The notes under the pieces are model-generated. The model was not told where the DNA came from. It was given only the letters and a program-made list of their open reading frames with translations, and made no database searches. A stretch of 64,000 nucleotides of DNA from Jiella mangrovi (GTDB taxonomy: Bacteria; Pseudomonadota; Alphaproteobacteria; Rhizobiales; Rhizobiaceae), in assembly GCF_017815135.1 (NCBI RefSeq), contig NZ_JAGJCF010000013.1:62001-126000 (forward strand), given 5' to 3'. Both the position numbers and the translations under genes were made by a program. Numbering within the stretch: the first letter of the stretch is position 1; every line of letters begins with the position of its first letter. Shown here one piece after another: positions 44,911 to 54,565 of this stretch.

Positions 44911-45131
44911 GGACATCCGGTCCGGCAAAACTTGGCCCGCTCCACTTGCGCCAAGTCGGATCCTGCATCCAGCAACCCCCGGGACCGATCGGTCGGTCAC
45001 AGGAACACGCTATAGACCCGATCGTGGCTGACCAAATTGAACCCCTTCGGGCCGAGCGCGACCGGCTTTTCGCCGAGATCCGCGACGCCGACGAAACCGA
45101 CACGAACGAACGCTAGAGACGAAAAGAAGCC

Positions 45132-45887
45132 ATGCTCGAAATCAAGAACCTCCATGCCCGAGTCGCCGAGGAAGGCACCGAGATCCTCAAGGGCGTCGAT
45201 CTGACGGTTCAGGACGGCGAGGTCGCTGCCATCATGGGGCCGAACGGCTCCGGCAAGTCGACGCTCTCCTACATCCTGTCCGGCCGCGACGACTACGAGG
45301 TCACCGAGGGCGACATCCTCTACAATGGCGAGTCGATCCTCGAGATGGACCCGGCCGAGCGGGCTGCCTCCGGCGTGTTCCTCGCCTTCCAGTATCCGCT
45401 GGAGATCCCGGGCGTTGCCACGATGACCTTCCTGAAAACGGCGATGAACGCCCAGCGCAAGGCGCGCGGCGAGGCGGAGCTGATGACGCCGGAATTCATT
45501 CGCCGGGTGAAGGCGTCGGCGGCCGAGCTGAAGATCGACATGGAGATGCTGAAGCGTCCGTTGAACGTCGGCTTTTCCGGCGGCGAGAAGAAGCGCGCCG
45601 AGATCCTGCAGATGGCGCTGCTCGAGCCCAAGCTCTGCGTCATGGACGAAACCGATTCCGGCCTCGACATCGATGCGCTGAAGATCGTCGCCGACGGCGT
45701 CAACGCGCTGCGCTCGGCCGAGCGGTCCTTCCTCGTCATCACCCACTATCAGCGGCTGCTCGACTACATCGTGCCCGATACGGTTCACGTTCTCTACAAG
45801 GGTCGGATCATCAAGTCCGGCACCAAGGATCTCGCTCTGCAGCTTGAAAACGAAGGCTATGCCCAGATCATCGGGGAGGCGGCCTGA
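45132..45887 (+). CDS. sufC: Fe-S cluster assembly ATPase SufC
   Basis: A 251-residue ABC-type ATPase that drives the SufBCD scaffold. Walker A is GPNGSGKST, the signature is FSGGEKKRAEI, Walker B is CVMDETDSGLDID, and the H-loop His is in VITHYQRLLDY. The Q-loop is AFQYPLEIPGV, typical of SufC. A purine-rich AAAAGAAG precedes the ATG. sufD follows two bases after the stop. Confidence 0.96.
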   Translation: MLEIKNLHARVAEEGTEILKGVDLTVQDGEVAAIMGPNGSGKSTLSYILSGRDDYEVTEGDILYNGESILEMDPAERAASGVFLAFQYPLEIPGVATMTFLKTAMNAQRKARGEAELMTPEFIRRVKASAAELKIDMEMLKRPLNVGFSGGEKKRAEILQMALLEPKLCVMDETDSGLDIDALKIVADGVNALRSAERSFLVITHYQRLLDYIVPDTVHVLYKGRIIKSGTKDLALQLENEGYAQIIGEAA

Positions 45888-45889
45888 TC

Positions 45890-47155
45890 ATGAGTGTGAC
45901 CGAACTTCGCCCCCGCACACCGGCCGAGACGGCGCTTGTCCAGCTGGCGGAAGCTGCCGGCAGCGACGAGGACGCGCGCCGCGGCGCGATCGAGGCGCTG
46001 CGCCGGGAAGGTCTGCCGCACCGGCGTGTCGAGGCATGGCACTACACCGATCTGCGCGGCCTGATGGGTCGCCGGCTCGGCAAGGGTGAGGCGGTCGAAG
46101 CGATTGCCGCGAACGCGCCCGGCGACACCGGATCCGTGCTCTCTCCGCTCGTCGCAGGATCGACGGTGGTCGATCTCGACATGGCGGAAAACGCGAACGC
46201 GCCCGCCGGCGTGACGATTGCCGCGTCTAGCGATCTGGCCGACTGGCACGAAAGCCCCAACCATCTCGACAGGCCGGTCGATACGGTTCGTCTCGTCAAC
46301 GCAGCGTTCGGGGCGAGAGCTGCGACCATCACCGTCGCGGAGAAGGCAGACCTCACCGCGCCGGTCGAATTGCGGAGCGGCATCGGCGCGAAGGCGCATT
46401 CGGCCGTGAAGGTCAATGTCGGCGGTGGAGCGAAGGCTGTTTTCGTCGAGCGGATCGAGGGCAGCGGATCGCCCGCCCCGTCCAGCGCGGTGTCTCATCT
46501 CACCATCGGAGACGGTGCCGAGGTCCTTTGGGTGATCGACCAGGCCAAGGACGAGACAGCAGCCCATCTCGGCCAGCTCAACGTTTCCGTCGGCGCCGAC
46601 GCGACCTTCAAGCTGTTCCTGCTCAATGCCGGCGGATCGCTGGTGCGCCAGGAGGTGCATGTGGTGACGGCGGGCGAGGGGTCCGAGATCGTCATGCGCG
46701 GCGTCAACCTCTTGAAGACGGAGCAGCATGTCGATGTGACCACGACGCTGCGCCATACCTTCGCCAACACTACGGCGACCGAGACCTTCCGCAATGTGCT
46801 GATGGGCGGCCACGGCGTCTTTCAGGGCATGATCAAGGTCGCTCGCGAGGCGCAGAAGACCGACGCCAAGATGGCCTGCAACACGCTGCTCCTCTCCGAG
46901 GACGGGGATTTCTCGGCCAAGCCCGAGCTCGAGATCTTCGCCGACGACGTCCAGTGCGGCCACGGCGCCACCGCCGGCGAGATCAACCCGGACCATCTGT
47001 TCTACCTGATGTCCCGCGGCATTCCCGGACCTCAGGCCAAGGCGCTTCTGGTCAAGGCCTTCGTCGACGAACTCGTCGAGGAGCTGGAAGTCGAGGAAGC
47101 GCTCGGCGCGGCGCTCACGGCGAAGATCGACGCCTGGCTCGACGCCAGCCACTGA
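45890..47155 (+). CDS. sufD: Fe-S cluster assembly protein SufD
   Basis: A 421-residue SufB paralogue in the SufBC2D complex. It has the N-terminal helical part, then the beta-helix, with NTLLLSEDGDFSAKPELEIFADDVQCGHGATAGEI carrying the conserved His of the cluster-forming interface, then YLMSRGIPGPQAKALLVKAFV. Complete. It overlaps no neighbour; sufS follows after 93 bases. Confidence 0.95.
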   Translation: MSVTELRPRTPAETALVQLAEAAGSDEDARRGAIEALRREGLPHRRVEAWHYTDLRGLMGRRLGKGEAVEAIAANAPGDTGSVLSPLVAGSTVVDLDMAENANAPAGVTIAASSDLADWHESPNHLDRPVDTVRLVNAAFGARAATITVAEKADLTAPVELRSGIGAKAHSAVKVNVGGGAKAVFVERIEGSGSPAPSSAVSHLTIGDGAEVLWVIDQAKDETAAHLGQLNVSVGADATFKLFLLNAGGSLVRQEVHVVTAGEGSEIVMRGVNLLKTEQHVDVTTTLRHTFANTTATETFRNVLMGGHGVFQGMIKVAREAQKTDAKMACNTLLLSEDGDFSAKPELEIFADDVQCGHGATAGEINPDHLFYLMSRGIPGPQAKALLVKAFVDELVEELEVEEALGAALTAKIDAWLDASH

Positions 47156-47248
47156 ATCACGAACGAGGCGGGCGCCCAGGTGCCCGCCGCGATTGCCGGC
47201 GCTGATCGATCGCACGAGCGACGTCGCGCCATCTGGAGTTTGAAACCC

Positions 47249-48499
47249 ATGTCCGCAACAGACACGATCGCCGATCCGCTCGGCTACGACGTCGAGAAGA
47301 TCCGCGCCGATTTCCCGATCCTGTCGAAACAGGTCTATGGCAAGCCGCTGGTCTATCTGGACAATGGCGCCTCGGCCCAGAAACCGAAACCCGTCCTCGA
47401 CACCATCATGCGCGCTTACAGCGAGGACTACGCCAACGTCCATCGCGGCCTGCATTATCTCTCGAACCGCTCGACCGAGGCCTATGAGGATGCGCGGTCG
47501 AAGGTCGCGGCGTTCCTGAACGCGCCAACGAGCGAGGAGATCGTCTTCACGCGTTCGGCGACGGAAGCGATCAATCTCGTCGCCTATGGCTGGGGCATGA
47601 ACGAGATCGGCGAGGGCGACGAGATCGTCGTCACGCAGATGGAGCATCACTCCAACATCGTGCCGTGGCACTTCATCCGGGAGCGCAAGGGCGCCAAGCT
47701 CGTCTTCGTCCCGGTAAAAGACGATGGCTCGGTCAGCGTCGAGGCCTTCGAGAAGGCGATCACGCCGCGCACCAAGCTGATCGCGACGACGCATATGTCG
47801 AACGTGCTGGGGACGGTCGTCGATGTGAAGGCCGTCTGCGCGCTGGCCCGCTCGAAGGGTATCGCGACGCTCGTCGATGGCAGCCAGGGCGCCGTCCACC
47901 TGCCGGTCGACGTCCAGGACATCGACTGCGACTTCTACGTCTTCACCGGTCACAAGGTCTACGGCCCGACTGGCATCGGCATTCTCTACGGCCGGGCCTC
48001 GATGCTCGATGCGACGCGGCCGTTCAATGGCGGCGGCGAGATGATCTCCGAAGTCACCGAGGAGGGCGTCACCTACAACGCGCCGCCCCACCGTTTCGAG
48101 GCCGGCACGCCGCCGATCGTCCAGGCGATCGGCCTCGGCGCGGCGCTCGACTATATGGCGAGCATCGGCCGTGAGAAGATCGCGGCCCATGAAGCGACGT
48201 TGCGCGATTATGCCCATGAGAGGCTGAAGGCGATCAATTCGCTGCGGATCTATGGCGAAGCGCCGGGCAAGGGGGCGATCGTCTCCTTCGATCTGGAAGG
48301 CATCCATTCCCATGACGTGTCGATGGTGATCGACCGGGAGGGCGTTGCCGTGCGGGCCGGCACCCATTGCGCCCAGCCGCTCTTGAAGCGTTTCGGTGCG
48401 ACCTCCACATGCCGGGCATCGTTTGGTATGTATAACACTCTGGCCGAAGTCGACCGCCTCGCGGAGGCGCTCGAAAAGGCCCGGCGATTCTTCGCCTGA
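47249..48499 (+). CDS. sufS: Cysteine desulfurase SufS
   Basis: A 416-residue group II cysteine desulfurase. ATG 47249 gives the usual N-terminus (YDVEKIRADFPILSKQVYGKPLVYLDNGASAQKP). The PLP Lys is in YVFTGHKVYGPTGIG and the active Cys in VRAGTHCAQPLL. In this system SufS normally passes sulfur to a SufE- or SufU-type partner; none is encoded in the window. Neighbours sufD and sufT support the role. Confidence 0.96.
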   Translation: MSATDTIADPLGYDVEKIRADFPILSKQVYGKPLVYLDNGASAQKPKPVLDTIMRAYSEDYANVHRGLHYLSNRSTEAYEDARSKVAAFLNAPTSEEIVFTRSATEAINLVAYGWGMNEIGEGDEIVVTQMEHHSNIVPWHFIRERKGAKLVFVPVKDDGSVSVEAFEKAITPRTKLIATTHMSNVLGTVVDVKAVCALARSKGIATLVDGSQGAVHLPVDVQDIDCDFYVFTGHKVYGPTGIGILYGRASMLDATRPFNGGGEMISEVTEEGVTYNAPPHRFEAGTPPIVQAIGLGAALDYMASIGREKIAAHEATLRDYAHERLKAINSLRIYGEAPGKGAIVSFDLEGIHSHDVSMVIDREGVAVRAGTHCAQPLLKRFGATSTCRASFGMYNTLAEVDRLAEALEKARRFFA

Positions 48500-48594
48500 C
48501 GCACGACGCAGCGTGATAGCATAGACCGATGTGAGACAGGTGCGGGCCAGGTTTGGCGCGATCTGCGCGACACAAGAACCGAAAAGACGATGGC

Positions 48595-49026
48595 ATGACC
48601 GACGACGTCGACATGAAGACCAACGAGCCCGCAGTGGCGACTCCGGCGGATGACACAGCCGCCGCCAATATGGCGATGGCGTCCGGAGGCGATAATCCCT
48701 CGGCGATTCCGGCCGAAGAGCTGTCGCGTCTGACCGACGACATCGTCGGCGCGCTGAAAACCGTCTACGATCCCGAAATTCCGGCCGACATCTACGAGCT
48801 CGGCCTGATCTACAAGATCGACATCGACGACGAACGCAATGTCGATGTCGAAATGACGCTGACGGCGCCGGGTTGCCCGGTCGCGGGCGAGATGCCGATC
48901 TGGGTCGAAAACGCCGTCGGCTCGGTCGATGGCGTCGGCCAGGTCAAGGTCGAGATCGTCTTCGAGCCGCCCTGGACGCCCGAGCGGATGAGCGAAGAGG
49001 CACAGATCGCCGTCGGCTGGTTCTGA
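48595..49026 (+). CDS. sufT: SufT-type (DUF59/MIP18) Fe-S assembly factor
   Basis: A 143-residue protein. The first 50 residues are Ala/Asp-rich and probably flexible. A MIP18-like DUF59 domain follows (TDDIVGALKTVYDPEIPADIYELGLIYKI; MTLTAPGCPVAGEMP with the conserved Cys). It acts in Fe-S cluster maturation. ATG 48595 is preferred over the TTG at 48553. It lies 95 bases after sufS, as in many suf clusters. Confidence 0.92.
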   Translation: MTDDVDMKTNEPAVATPADDTAAANMAMASGGDNPSAIPAEELSRLTDDIVGALKTVYDPEIPADIYELGLIYKIDIDDERNVDVEMTLTAPGCPVAGEMPIWVENAVGSVDGVGQVKVEIVFEPPWTPERMSEEAQIAVGWF

Positions 49027-49042
49027 TCCACGGACGACGATT

Positions 49043-49471
49043 GTGACCACGCCCCCGCCGCTCGCCGGCCTTTACGAGACGTGCCTTTATGTCGACGACA
49101 TGGCGAGGGCCGTTTCCTTCTACGAGCGGCTTTTCGGGCATGAAGCGCTGGTCTGCGAGGACCGGATCACCGTGTTTCGTCTCGCCGACGGAACCGCTCT
49201 GATCCTTTTTGTGCGCGGCTCGACGCTCGAACCGGTCGAGCTTCCCGGTCAGGGAACGATCGCGCCCCATGACGGTAGCGGGCCTCTCCATTTCGCTCTC
49301 GCGATTCCGGAAGGATCGCAGGACGCCTGGAGGACGCACCTCGCTGATCTCGGAATCACCGTCGAAAGCGAGGTGACATGGTCGAAGGGCAGGGGGCACA
49401 GCCTTTATTTCCGTGATCCCGACGGCCACTGCGGAGAGCTCGCGACCCGCAGGCTGTGGGAGCGAAGCTGA
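49043..49471 (+). CDS. VOC (glyoxalase/dioxygenase) family protein
   Basis: A 142-residue VOC protein from GTG 49043. Two beta-alpha-beta-beta-beta modules: YETCLYVDDMARAVSFYERLFGHEAL and LHFALAIPEGSQDAWRTHL...SLYFRDPDGHCGELA. Likely metal ligands are a His in the second module and Glu in GELA, but the first-strand ligand is not the usual His, so activity is uncertain. It sits 16 bases after sufT, inside the suf cluster. Confidence 0.88.
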   Translation: MTTPPPLAGLYETCLYVDDMARAVSFYERLFGHEALVCEDRITVFRLADGTALILFVRGSTLEPVELPGQGTIAPHDGSGPLHFALAIPEGSQDAWRTHLADLGITVESEVTWSKGRGHSLYFRDPDGHCGELATRRLWERS

Positions 49472-49688
49472 CCGCCGACGAGACGGGACGGGAAGCAAGA
49501 GCCGCCATGGCGTTCCCGTTCGCGAAAGAAGCAAGGCTTGCGAAGCGCCGCGCTGAAGGCCATCTTGGTAGACAAGTCAGCGCTTCGTCAGCTTTTCGAC
49601 TTACCATGTGTCACCCTCTCGACGGCGCCGGCCGTCGTGACTTCCGGGTGGCCAACGAAATGACCTCAGGTCTGAAAGGAGCAATCCG

Positions 49689-50069
49689 ATGGGCCGATTT
49701 GCAGTAATGAGCATGACCAGCGCCGCCGCCGAGCGCATCAAGTCGATCCTGGCAGCCAGCGATAGCGCGGCGCTCGGCATCCGCGTCGGCATCAAGAAGG
49801 GCGGCTGTGCCGGAATGGAATATACGGTGGATCTCGCCAACGAGGCGGGGGCGAGCGACGACGTCGTCGAGCACGATGGTGCGAAGGTCTTCGTTGCGCC
49901 GGAAGCGGTGTTGTTTCTGCTCGGGACCGAGATGGACTATGAGGAGACGGTTCTCAGATCCGGCTTCGTGTTCAAGAATCCGAACCAGACATCTGCCTGC
50001 GGCTGCGGCGAATCCGTCGAACTGAAGCAGGCCGATCTCGCGGCGATGGCCGCTGCGCAACAGGCCTGA
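49689..50069 (+). CDS. sufA: A-type Fe-S carrier (SufA/IscA)
   Basis: A 126-residue A-type carrier. It has the three conserved cysteines: KKGGCAGMEYTV, then SACGCGES near the C-terminus. It transfers clusters from the SufBCD scaffold to targets. AAAGGAG just ahead of the ATG is a strong ribosome-binding site. It is separated from sufT by the VOC gene and a 217-base gap, so it may have its own promoter. Confidence 0.94.
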   Translation: MGRFAVMSMTSAAAERIKSILAASDSAALGIRVGIKKGGCAGMEYTVDLANEAGASDDVVEHDGAKVFVAPEAVLFLLGTEMDYEETVLRSGFVFKNPNQTSACGCGESVELKQADLAAMAAAQQA

Positions 50070-50089
50070 GAGCTGCGATCGGCGAGGGG

Positions 50090-50461
50090 ATGGACGAGAC
50101 TTTCCTTCGCGATCTCTTCCAGTCGCTTCCCGCCATCTCCATTCGCCGACTGTTCGGCGGCCAGGCGATCTACACCGATGGCCGGATCGTCGCCATCGTC
50201 ATCGCCGGGACTCTCTATCTGAAGAGCGACCCCGAGAGCGAAGCCGTCTATGCGGATGCCGGCCTCGAGCGCTGGAGCTACACCCGTCCGGGCCGGGCGC
50301 CGGTGAACATGCCCTATTGGCGGTTTCCCGAAGATGCTTTCGACGATCCGGACGAAGCCGAGCGGTGGATCGCGGTGGCAGATGCCGCTTCGCGGCGGAT
50401 CCTTCGCGACGCCAGCTCGAAACCGGCTACGAGATCCAGAAACAAATTGTCCGGGAAGTGA
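50090..50461 (+). CDS. TfoX N-terminal domain protein
   Basis: A 123-residue protein with the TfoX/Sxy N-terminal domain (FLRDLFQSLPAISIRRLFGGQAIYTDGRIVAIVIAGTLYLKSD, WSYTRPGRAPVNMPYWRFPEDAFDD). It lacks the C-terminal helix-hairpin-helix domain of competence activators, so it is not a full TfoX. The role is unknown. It follows sufA by 20 bases and ends at a strong terminator. Confidence 0.9.
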   Translation: MDETFLRDLFQSLPAISIRRLFGGQAIYTDGRIVAIVIAGTLYLKSDPESEAVYADAGLERWSYTRPGRAPVNMPYWRFPEDAFDDPDEAERWIAVADAASRRILRDASSKPATRSRNKLSGK

Positions 50462-50492
50462 TCCTGCGACAATCGATGGTCACAATGACAAA

Positions 50493-50523
50493 AAAGGGCG
50501 GATCATATTGTGATCCGCCCTTT
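50493..50523. terminator. Bidirectional terminator after the TfoX-like gene
   Basis: AAAGGGCGGATCA / TGATCCGCCCTTT (13-bp perfect stem, loop TATTG), with an A-run upstream and T's downstream. It ends the suf-side transcript and perhaps the convergent DUF1127 transcript. Confidence 0.9.
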
Positions 50524-50559
50524 GTTCATGCGTCGGGAATTCGGGGCTGATGCCTGGCA

Positions 50560-50838
50560 TCATTTCCAGTCGCCGCGCCACTCGACACGCTCGGCGGCCC
50601 TGACGGCCTCGTCACGCGTGAGCCCGACATCGTGCAGCTGCTCTTCCGTCAGGGACAGGATGTCCTGACGCATCTGGCGGCGGCGATCGAACGCACGCAG
50701 GAGGAAGGCGGTCGCGGCAACGAGCGAGCGAAATGCCTCGCTGAGCGTTGGCAGCGCCTCCGCCTTCGTCCGCAAGCGCGAGAAGCCGGTGACGGATTGA
50801 TCCTCGATCTGAGCGATCCGGGCATGGTGCATTGTCAT
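50560..50838 (-). CDS. DUF1127 domain protein
   Basis: A 92-residue protein starting at ATG 50838 after GGAGACACC. The C-terminal half (LLRAFDRRRQMRQDILSLTEEQLHDVGLTRDEAVRAAERVEW) is a typical DUF1127 motif, a short basic domain in some proteins linked to RNA turnover and to phosphate and nitrogen responses in alphaproteobacteria. It is divergent from a MocR regulator with a palindrome between them, and so probably its target. Confidence 0.85.
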   Translation of the reverse strand: MTMHHARIAQIEDQSVTGFSRLRTKAEALPTLSEAFRSLVAATAFLLRAFDRRRQMRQDILSLTEEQLHDVGLTRDEAVRAAERVEWRGDWK

Positions 50839-50879
50839 AGCGGTGTCTCCTTCGATTGCACCTTGACTTGATGACCCAC

Positions 50880-50919
50880 TTGTATCCCTATTCGCTTTGA
50901 GTACAATCGATATTGTATC
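50880..50919. promoter_or_regulatory. Putative MocR operator
   Basis: A perfect dyad TACAAT-CGAT-ATTGTA (50902-50917), plus TTGTATC at 50880-50886 repeated directly as TTGTATC at 50913-50919. MocR-type regulators often bind direct repeats, and both occur in this 105-base divergent gap. Confidence 0.55.
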
Positions 50920-50943
50920 AGGGTAACAAAGAGAGGTGTCCGG

Positions 50944-52362
50944 GTGACAATCGAGTTCAAAGTCTCGGAGGACGACACGACGCCTTTCTACCTGCGACTG
51001 GCCGACGCCATCGAACGGTCGATCGTCGAAGGCGTTCTCAAACCGGGGGACAAATTGCCCCCCCAGCGCGACATTGCTTTCGATCTGAAAGTCACCGTCG
51101 GCACGATCGGGCGGGCCTATCAGATCGCTCGCGAGAGGGGCCTGACGACGGGCGAGGTCGGCCGGGGCACCTATGTCCGTGCGGTGCATCCGGAGCCGGA
51201 AAAGCAGGATGCAAAGCTCTTCGTGCGCAACTCGACGGCCGATTCCCTGCCCGGCTTCCCGCAGGACGACGCCAAGCTCGATTCGACATCCGCGCCTCTC
51301 GTCGGGCAGGGCGAGCTCGTGGCGTCGACCTTTGCGGAGGTGCTGCGGGACTCGGCTGAAAAGGCGCTCGACTACGTCCGCGGGGTGCCGACGAGTTGGC
51401 TCGAGGCCGGCGCGGCCTGGCTCCAGACCGGCGGCTGGCAGCCCGAAGCCGCCAATGTCGTGCCGACGCTCGGCGTGAATGCAGCCATTCAGGGGGTCAT
51501 TGCCGCAACGACCCATCCCGGCGACCGCATCGTCTTCGAGGACCTGTCCTACGCGTCCGTGGCGCGTGCCGCGACGATGATCGGCCGCTTGCCGCTGACG
51601 GTCGGCATGGACGACCAGGGCATGATCCCCGAAGAGCTCGATCGCTGCGCGGCACGGCAGCATCCCCGGATGATCTTCCTGATGCCGGCGGTGAACAATC
51701 CCACCGGGGTCTGCATGTCCCTGCGCCGACGGGAGGAGATTGTGTCAGTCGCAAGGCGGCACAATTTGCTGATCATTGAAGACAATATCTATGGCAAGGT
51801 CACACCGAGCGACTTGCCGCCGATTGCCTCGCTTGCTCCCGAACGAACCTTTTTCGTCGGAGGTCTGTCGAAGAGCGTCTCGGCGGGGCTGCGATCCGGC
51901 TGGGCCGCCTGCCCGCGCGGCCAGGCCGTGCGCGTGACCGTGGCGCACAATCAGCTCACCGGAGGACGGCCGTTCCTCAACATGGAGGTCGCCGCGCGGC
52001 TGGTTCTTTCGGGCGAGGCGGAGAAAGTCCGTCAGGCCGTCATCGCCGAGATCGCGACGCGAGCGGCCATGTTCGACGATATCTTCAAGACCAAGACCAC
52101 GGGGCAGGGTGCGGCGGTGCCTTATCGCTGGGTCTCCCTGCCGTCGCCCTGGACATCGCCGGCCTTTCAGCTCGCGGCGCGCAATCACGGTATCCGGATC
52201 GACGGCGAGGACGAGTTTCAGAGCGTGCGGTCGGACCGCGCCCATCATTGCGTGCGCCTCGGCCTGTCGGCGGTCAACGATCGTGACACGCTGGCGACGG
52301 CCCTGCAGACGCTCAAGGGCCTCATCGACAGCGGCAGCATTTCCTATGTGAGCGTTGCCTGA
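50944..52362 (+). CDS. MocR-type (GntR/aminotransferase) regulator
   Basis: A 472-residue fusion. The N-terminal GntR winged helix (PFYLRLADAIERSIVEGVLKPGDKLPPQRDIAFDLKVTVGTIGRAYQIARERGL) is joined to a class I aminotransferase-like domain with the PLP Lys in FFVGGLSKSVSAGLRSGW and YP/NNPTG-like VNNPTGV. GTG 50944 follows GAGAGG. Such regulators use PLP or its adducts as a signal. It likely controls itself and the divergent DUF1127 gene. Confidence 0.92.
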   Translation: MTIEFKVSEDDTTPFYLRLADAIERSIVEGVLKPGDKLPPQRDIAFDLKVTVGTIGRAYQIARERGLTTGEVGRGTYVRAVHPEPEKQDAKLFVRNSTADSLPGFPQDDAKLDSTSAPLVGQGELVASTFAEVLRDSAEKALDYVRGVPTSWLEAGAAWLQTGGWQPEAANVVPTLGVNAAIQGVIAATTHPGDRIVFEDLSYASVARAATMIGRLPLTVGMDDQGMIPEELDRCAARQHPRMIFLMPAVNNPTGVCMSLRRREEIVSVARRHNLLIIEDNIYGKVTPSDLPPIASLAPERTFFVGGLSKSVSAGLRSGWAACPRGQAVRVTVAHNQLTGGRPFLNMEVAARLVLSGEAEKVRQAVIAEIATRAAMFDDIFKTKTTGQGAAVPYRWVSLPSPWTSPAFQLAARNHGIRIDGEDEFQSVRSDRAHHCVRLGLSAVNDRDTLATALQTLKGLIDSGSISYVSVA

Positions 52363-52565
52363 CCCCACCAAGCGCCGCGCAACGATGAGGCGCCCGAGGC
52401 GGGGCGGGAGGACAAAGCGGTCGATCGACGGATCGGCAGTCTGCCCGCAGCGGCGATGACGCGGGCCCTGGCGGATACACAGGAGCCGAGCCGCCAAGCT
52501 TGAACCTCGGCCGGCTTTCCTCTAGCCAAATTGCAAGTCACTCTGCAGCCATTCGGACAACGCCC

Positions 52566-54065
52566 ATGACCATCGTCGACACCCGCACGCCCGATCCGAA
52601 GACCTTCATCTCCGGCGCCACCGGCGATTGGGAGGTCATTATCGGCCTCGAGGTTCACGCCCAGGTGACGTCCGAGGCAAAGCTCTTCTCCGGCGCCTCG
52701 ACCGGCTTTGGTGCCGAGCCCAACTCCCATGTCAGTCTCGTCGATGCGGCGATGCCCGGAATGTTGCCGGTGATCAACGAGGAATGCGTGAAACAGGCGG
52801 TGCGGACGGGCCTCGGATTGAAGGCCGAAATCCACAAACGCTCGGTCTTCGATCGCAAGAACTACTTCTATCCCGATCTTCCCCAGGGCTATCAGATCTC
52901 CCAGTTCAAGGATCCGATCGTTGGCGAGGGCACGGTCATCGTCTCGGTCGGTCCCGATTCCAAGGGCGAATTTCAGGACATCGAGGTCGGCATCGAGCGG
53001 CTGCATCTGGAACAAGACGCCGGCAAATCGATGCACGACCAGCACCCGACCATGAGCTTCGTCGATCTGAACCGGTCCGGCGTCGCGCTGATGGAAATCG
53101 TCTCCAAGCCCGACATGCGCTCGGCAGACGAAGCCAAGGCGTATGTGACGAAGCTGCGCACCATCCTGCGCTATCTCGGGACCTGCGACGGCAACATGGA
53201 CGAAGGCTCGATGCGCGCCGACGTCAACGTCTCGGTGCGGCGCCCCGGCGGGGCCTTCGGCACGCGCTGCGAGATCAAGAACGTCAACTCGATCCGCTTC
53301 GTCGGTCAGGCGATCGATTCCGAAGCCCGCCGCCAGATCGCCATCATAGAGGATGGCGGCGTCATCGATCAGGAAACCCGGCTGTTCGACCCGGTGAAGG
53401 GCGAGACGCGCGCGATGCGCTCCAAGGAAGACGCCCACGACTACCGCTATTTCCCCGATCCGGACCTTCTCCCGCTGGAATTCGACCAGGCCTATATCGA
53501 TGCGTTGATCAAGGAGCTGCCCGAGCTTCCCGACGACAAGAAGGCCCGGCTGATAAAGGACGCCGGCCTGTCGGCCTACGACGCTTCGATCCTCGTTTCG
53601 GAAAAGGCGATCGCCGATTATTTCGAGAAAGTCGCGGCCGGCCGCGATGCCAAGCAGGCGGCGAACTGGGTGATCAACGATCTTCTCGGCGCGCTCAACA
53701 AGGCCGGCAGGGACATTAGCGAAACGCCGATCTCGGCCGAGCAGCTGGGCGCAATTCTCGACCTCATTCGCGAGGGCACGATCTCAGGCAAGATCGCCAA
53801 GGATCTGTTCGAGATCGTCTGGACCGAAGGCGGCGATCCGAAGGCGATCGTCGAAGACCGCGGCATGAAGCAGGTGACGGACACCGGCGCCATCGAAAAG
53901 GCCGTCGACGAGGTCATCGCCGCGAACCCGGACAAGGTCGAGCAGGCCAAGGCCAAGCCCTCCATGGCCGGCTGGTTCGTCGGGCAGGTGATGAAGGCGA
54001 CCGGCGGCAAGGCCAATCCGCAGGCGGTCAACGCCCTGGTCAAGGAAAAGCTGGGTGTGGAATGA
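52566..54065 (+). CDS. gatB: Asp-tRNA(Asn)/Glu-tRNA(Gln) amidotransferase subunit B
   Basis: A 499-residue GatB, which phosphorylates misacylated tRNA for amidation by GatA in bacteria without GlnRS or AsnRS. ATG 52566 (an in-frame TTG at 52500 is rejected). It has [55 protein letters not shown] and [12 protein letters not shown]. The C-terminal YqeY-like tail ends [16 protein letters not shown]. gatA and gatC are not in the window. It overlaps the next gene by ATGA. Confidence 0.95.
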   Translation: MTIVDTRTPDPKTFISGATGDWEVIIGLEVHAQVTSEAKLFSGASTGFGAEPNSHVSLVDAAMPGMLPVINEECVKQAVRTGLGLKAEIHKRSVFDRKNYFYPDLPQGYQISQFKDPIVGEGTVIVSVGPDSKGEFQDIEVGIERLHLEQDAGKSMHDQHPTMSFVDLNRSGVALMEIVSKPDMRSADEAKAYVTKLRTILRYLGTCDGNMDEGSMRADVNVSVRRPGGAFGTRCEIKNVNSIRFVGQAIDSEARRQIAIIEDGGVIDQETRLFDPVKGETRAMRSKEDAHDYRYFPDPDLLPLEFDQAYIDALIKELPELPDDKKARLIKDAGLSAYDASILVSEKAIADYFEKVAAGRDAKQAANWVINDLLGALNKAGRDISETPISAEQLGAILDLIREGTISGKIAKDLFEIVWTEGGDPKAIVEDRGMKQVTDTGAIEKAVDEVIAANPDKVEQAKAKPSMAGWFVGQVMKATGGKANPQAVNALVKEKLGVE

Positions 54066-54565
54066 CCTTCTTCGTCCGCACCGCGTCACGCGCCGACCTC
54101 GAAGCCATCTCGGCGCTGCTGACGGAGACCTGGCACGACACCTATGACGCCATCTATGGCTCACAGAAGGTGTCGGAGATCACCGCCTCCTGGCATTCGA
54201 TCACGGCGCTCGAGCCGCGGCTGACGCGCCCGCAGTCCGAATTCATCGTCGCCGACGATGGTGTGCGGCTCGGCGGCATGGCCTTTGCGGCATCGTCCGA
54301 CGCCGAAAAGAAGCTCTTCATGCTGCATCAGCTCTATGTCCGTCCCGATTGCCAGGGACAGGGTGTCGGAACCGATCTCCTCGAGGAGATCGTCCAGGCC
54401 TTTCCGGGCGCCGAGAGACTGCGGCTGGAGGTCGAAGAGGCGAACGGGAAGGCCGTCGGTTTTTACCGCGCCCACGGCTTCGTCGCGGTCGGCCAAACGC
54501 AAAACTGTGGCGCTGCCGAAAGCGGTATTCCCGCGGCCATCTATGAAAGACCGCTCGTCGCCTGA
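54062..54565 (+). CDS. GNAT family N-acetyltransferase
   Basis: A 167-residue GNAT protein. The N-terminus has [24 protein letters not shown], the acetyl-CoA loop is [20 protein letters not shown] (Q/R-x-x-G-x-G), and a family C-terminal [17 protein letters not shown] follows. Substrate unknown; the HDTYDAIYG region resembles RimI-like acetyltransferases. Its start overlaps the gatB stop, so it is co-translated. Confidence 0.92.
   Translation: MTFFVRTASRADLEAISALLTETWHDTYDAIYGSQKVSEITASWHSITALEPRLTRPQSEFIVADDGVRLGGMAFAASSDAEKKLFMLHQLYVRPDCQGQGVGTDLLEEIVQAFPGAERLRLEVEEANGKAVGFYRAHGFVAVGQTQNCGAAESGIPAAIYERPLVA

Noticed and set aside
45024-45116. 30-codon GTG-started ORF just before sufC
   Set aside because: Very short, no ribosome-binding site and no recognisable pattern; probably leader sequence.
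45857-48367. 836-codon open frame on the minus strand across sufD and sufS
   Set aside because: It lies antisense to two well-supported genes, has Arg/Asp/Gly-rich composition typical of GC-rich shadow frames, and shows no domain pattern.
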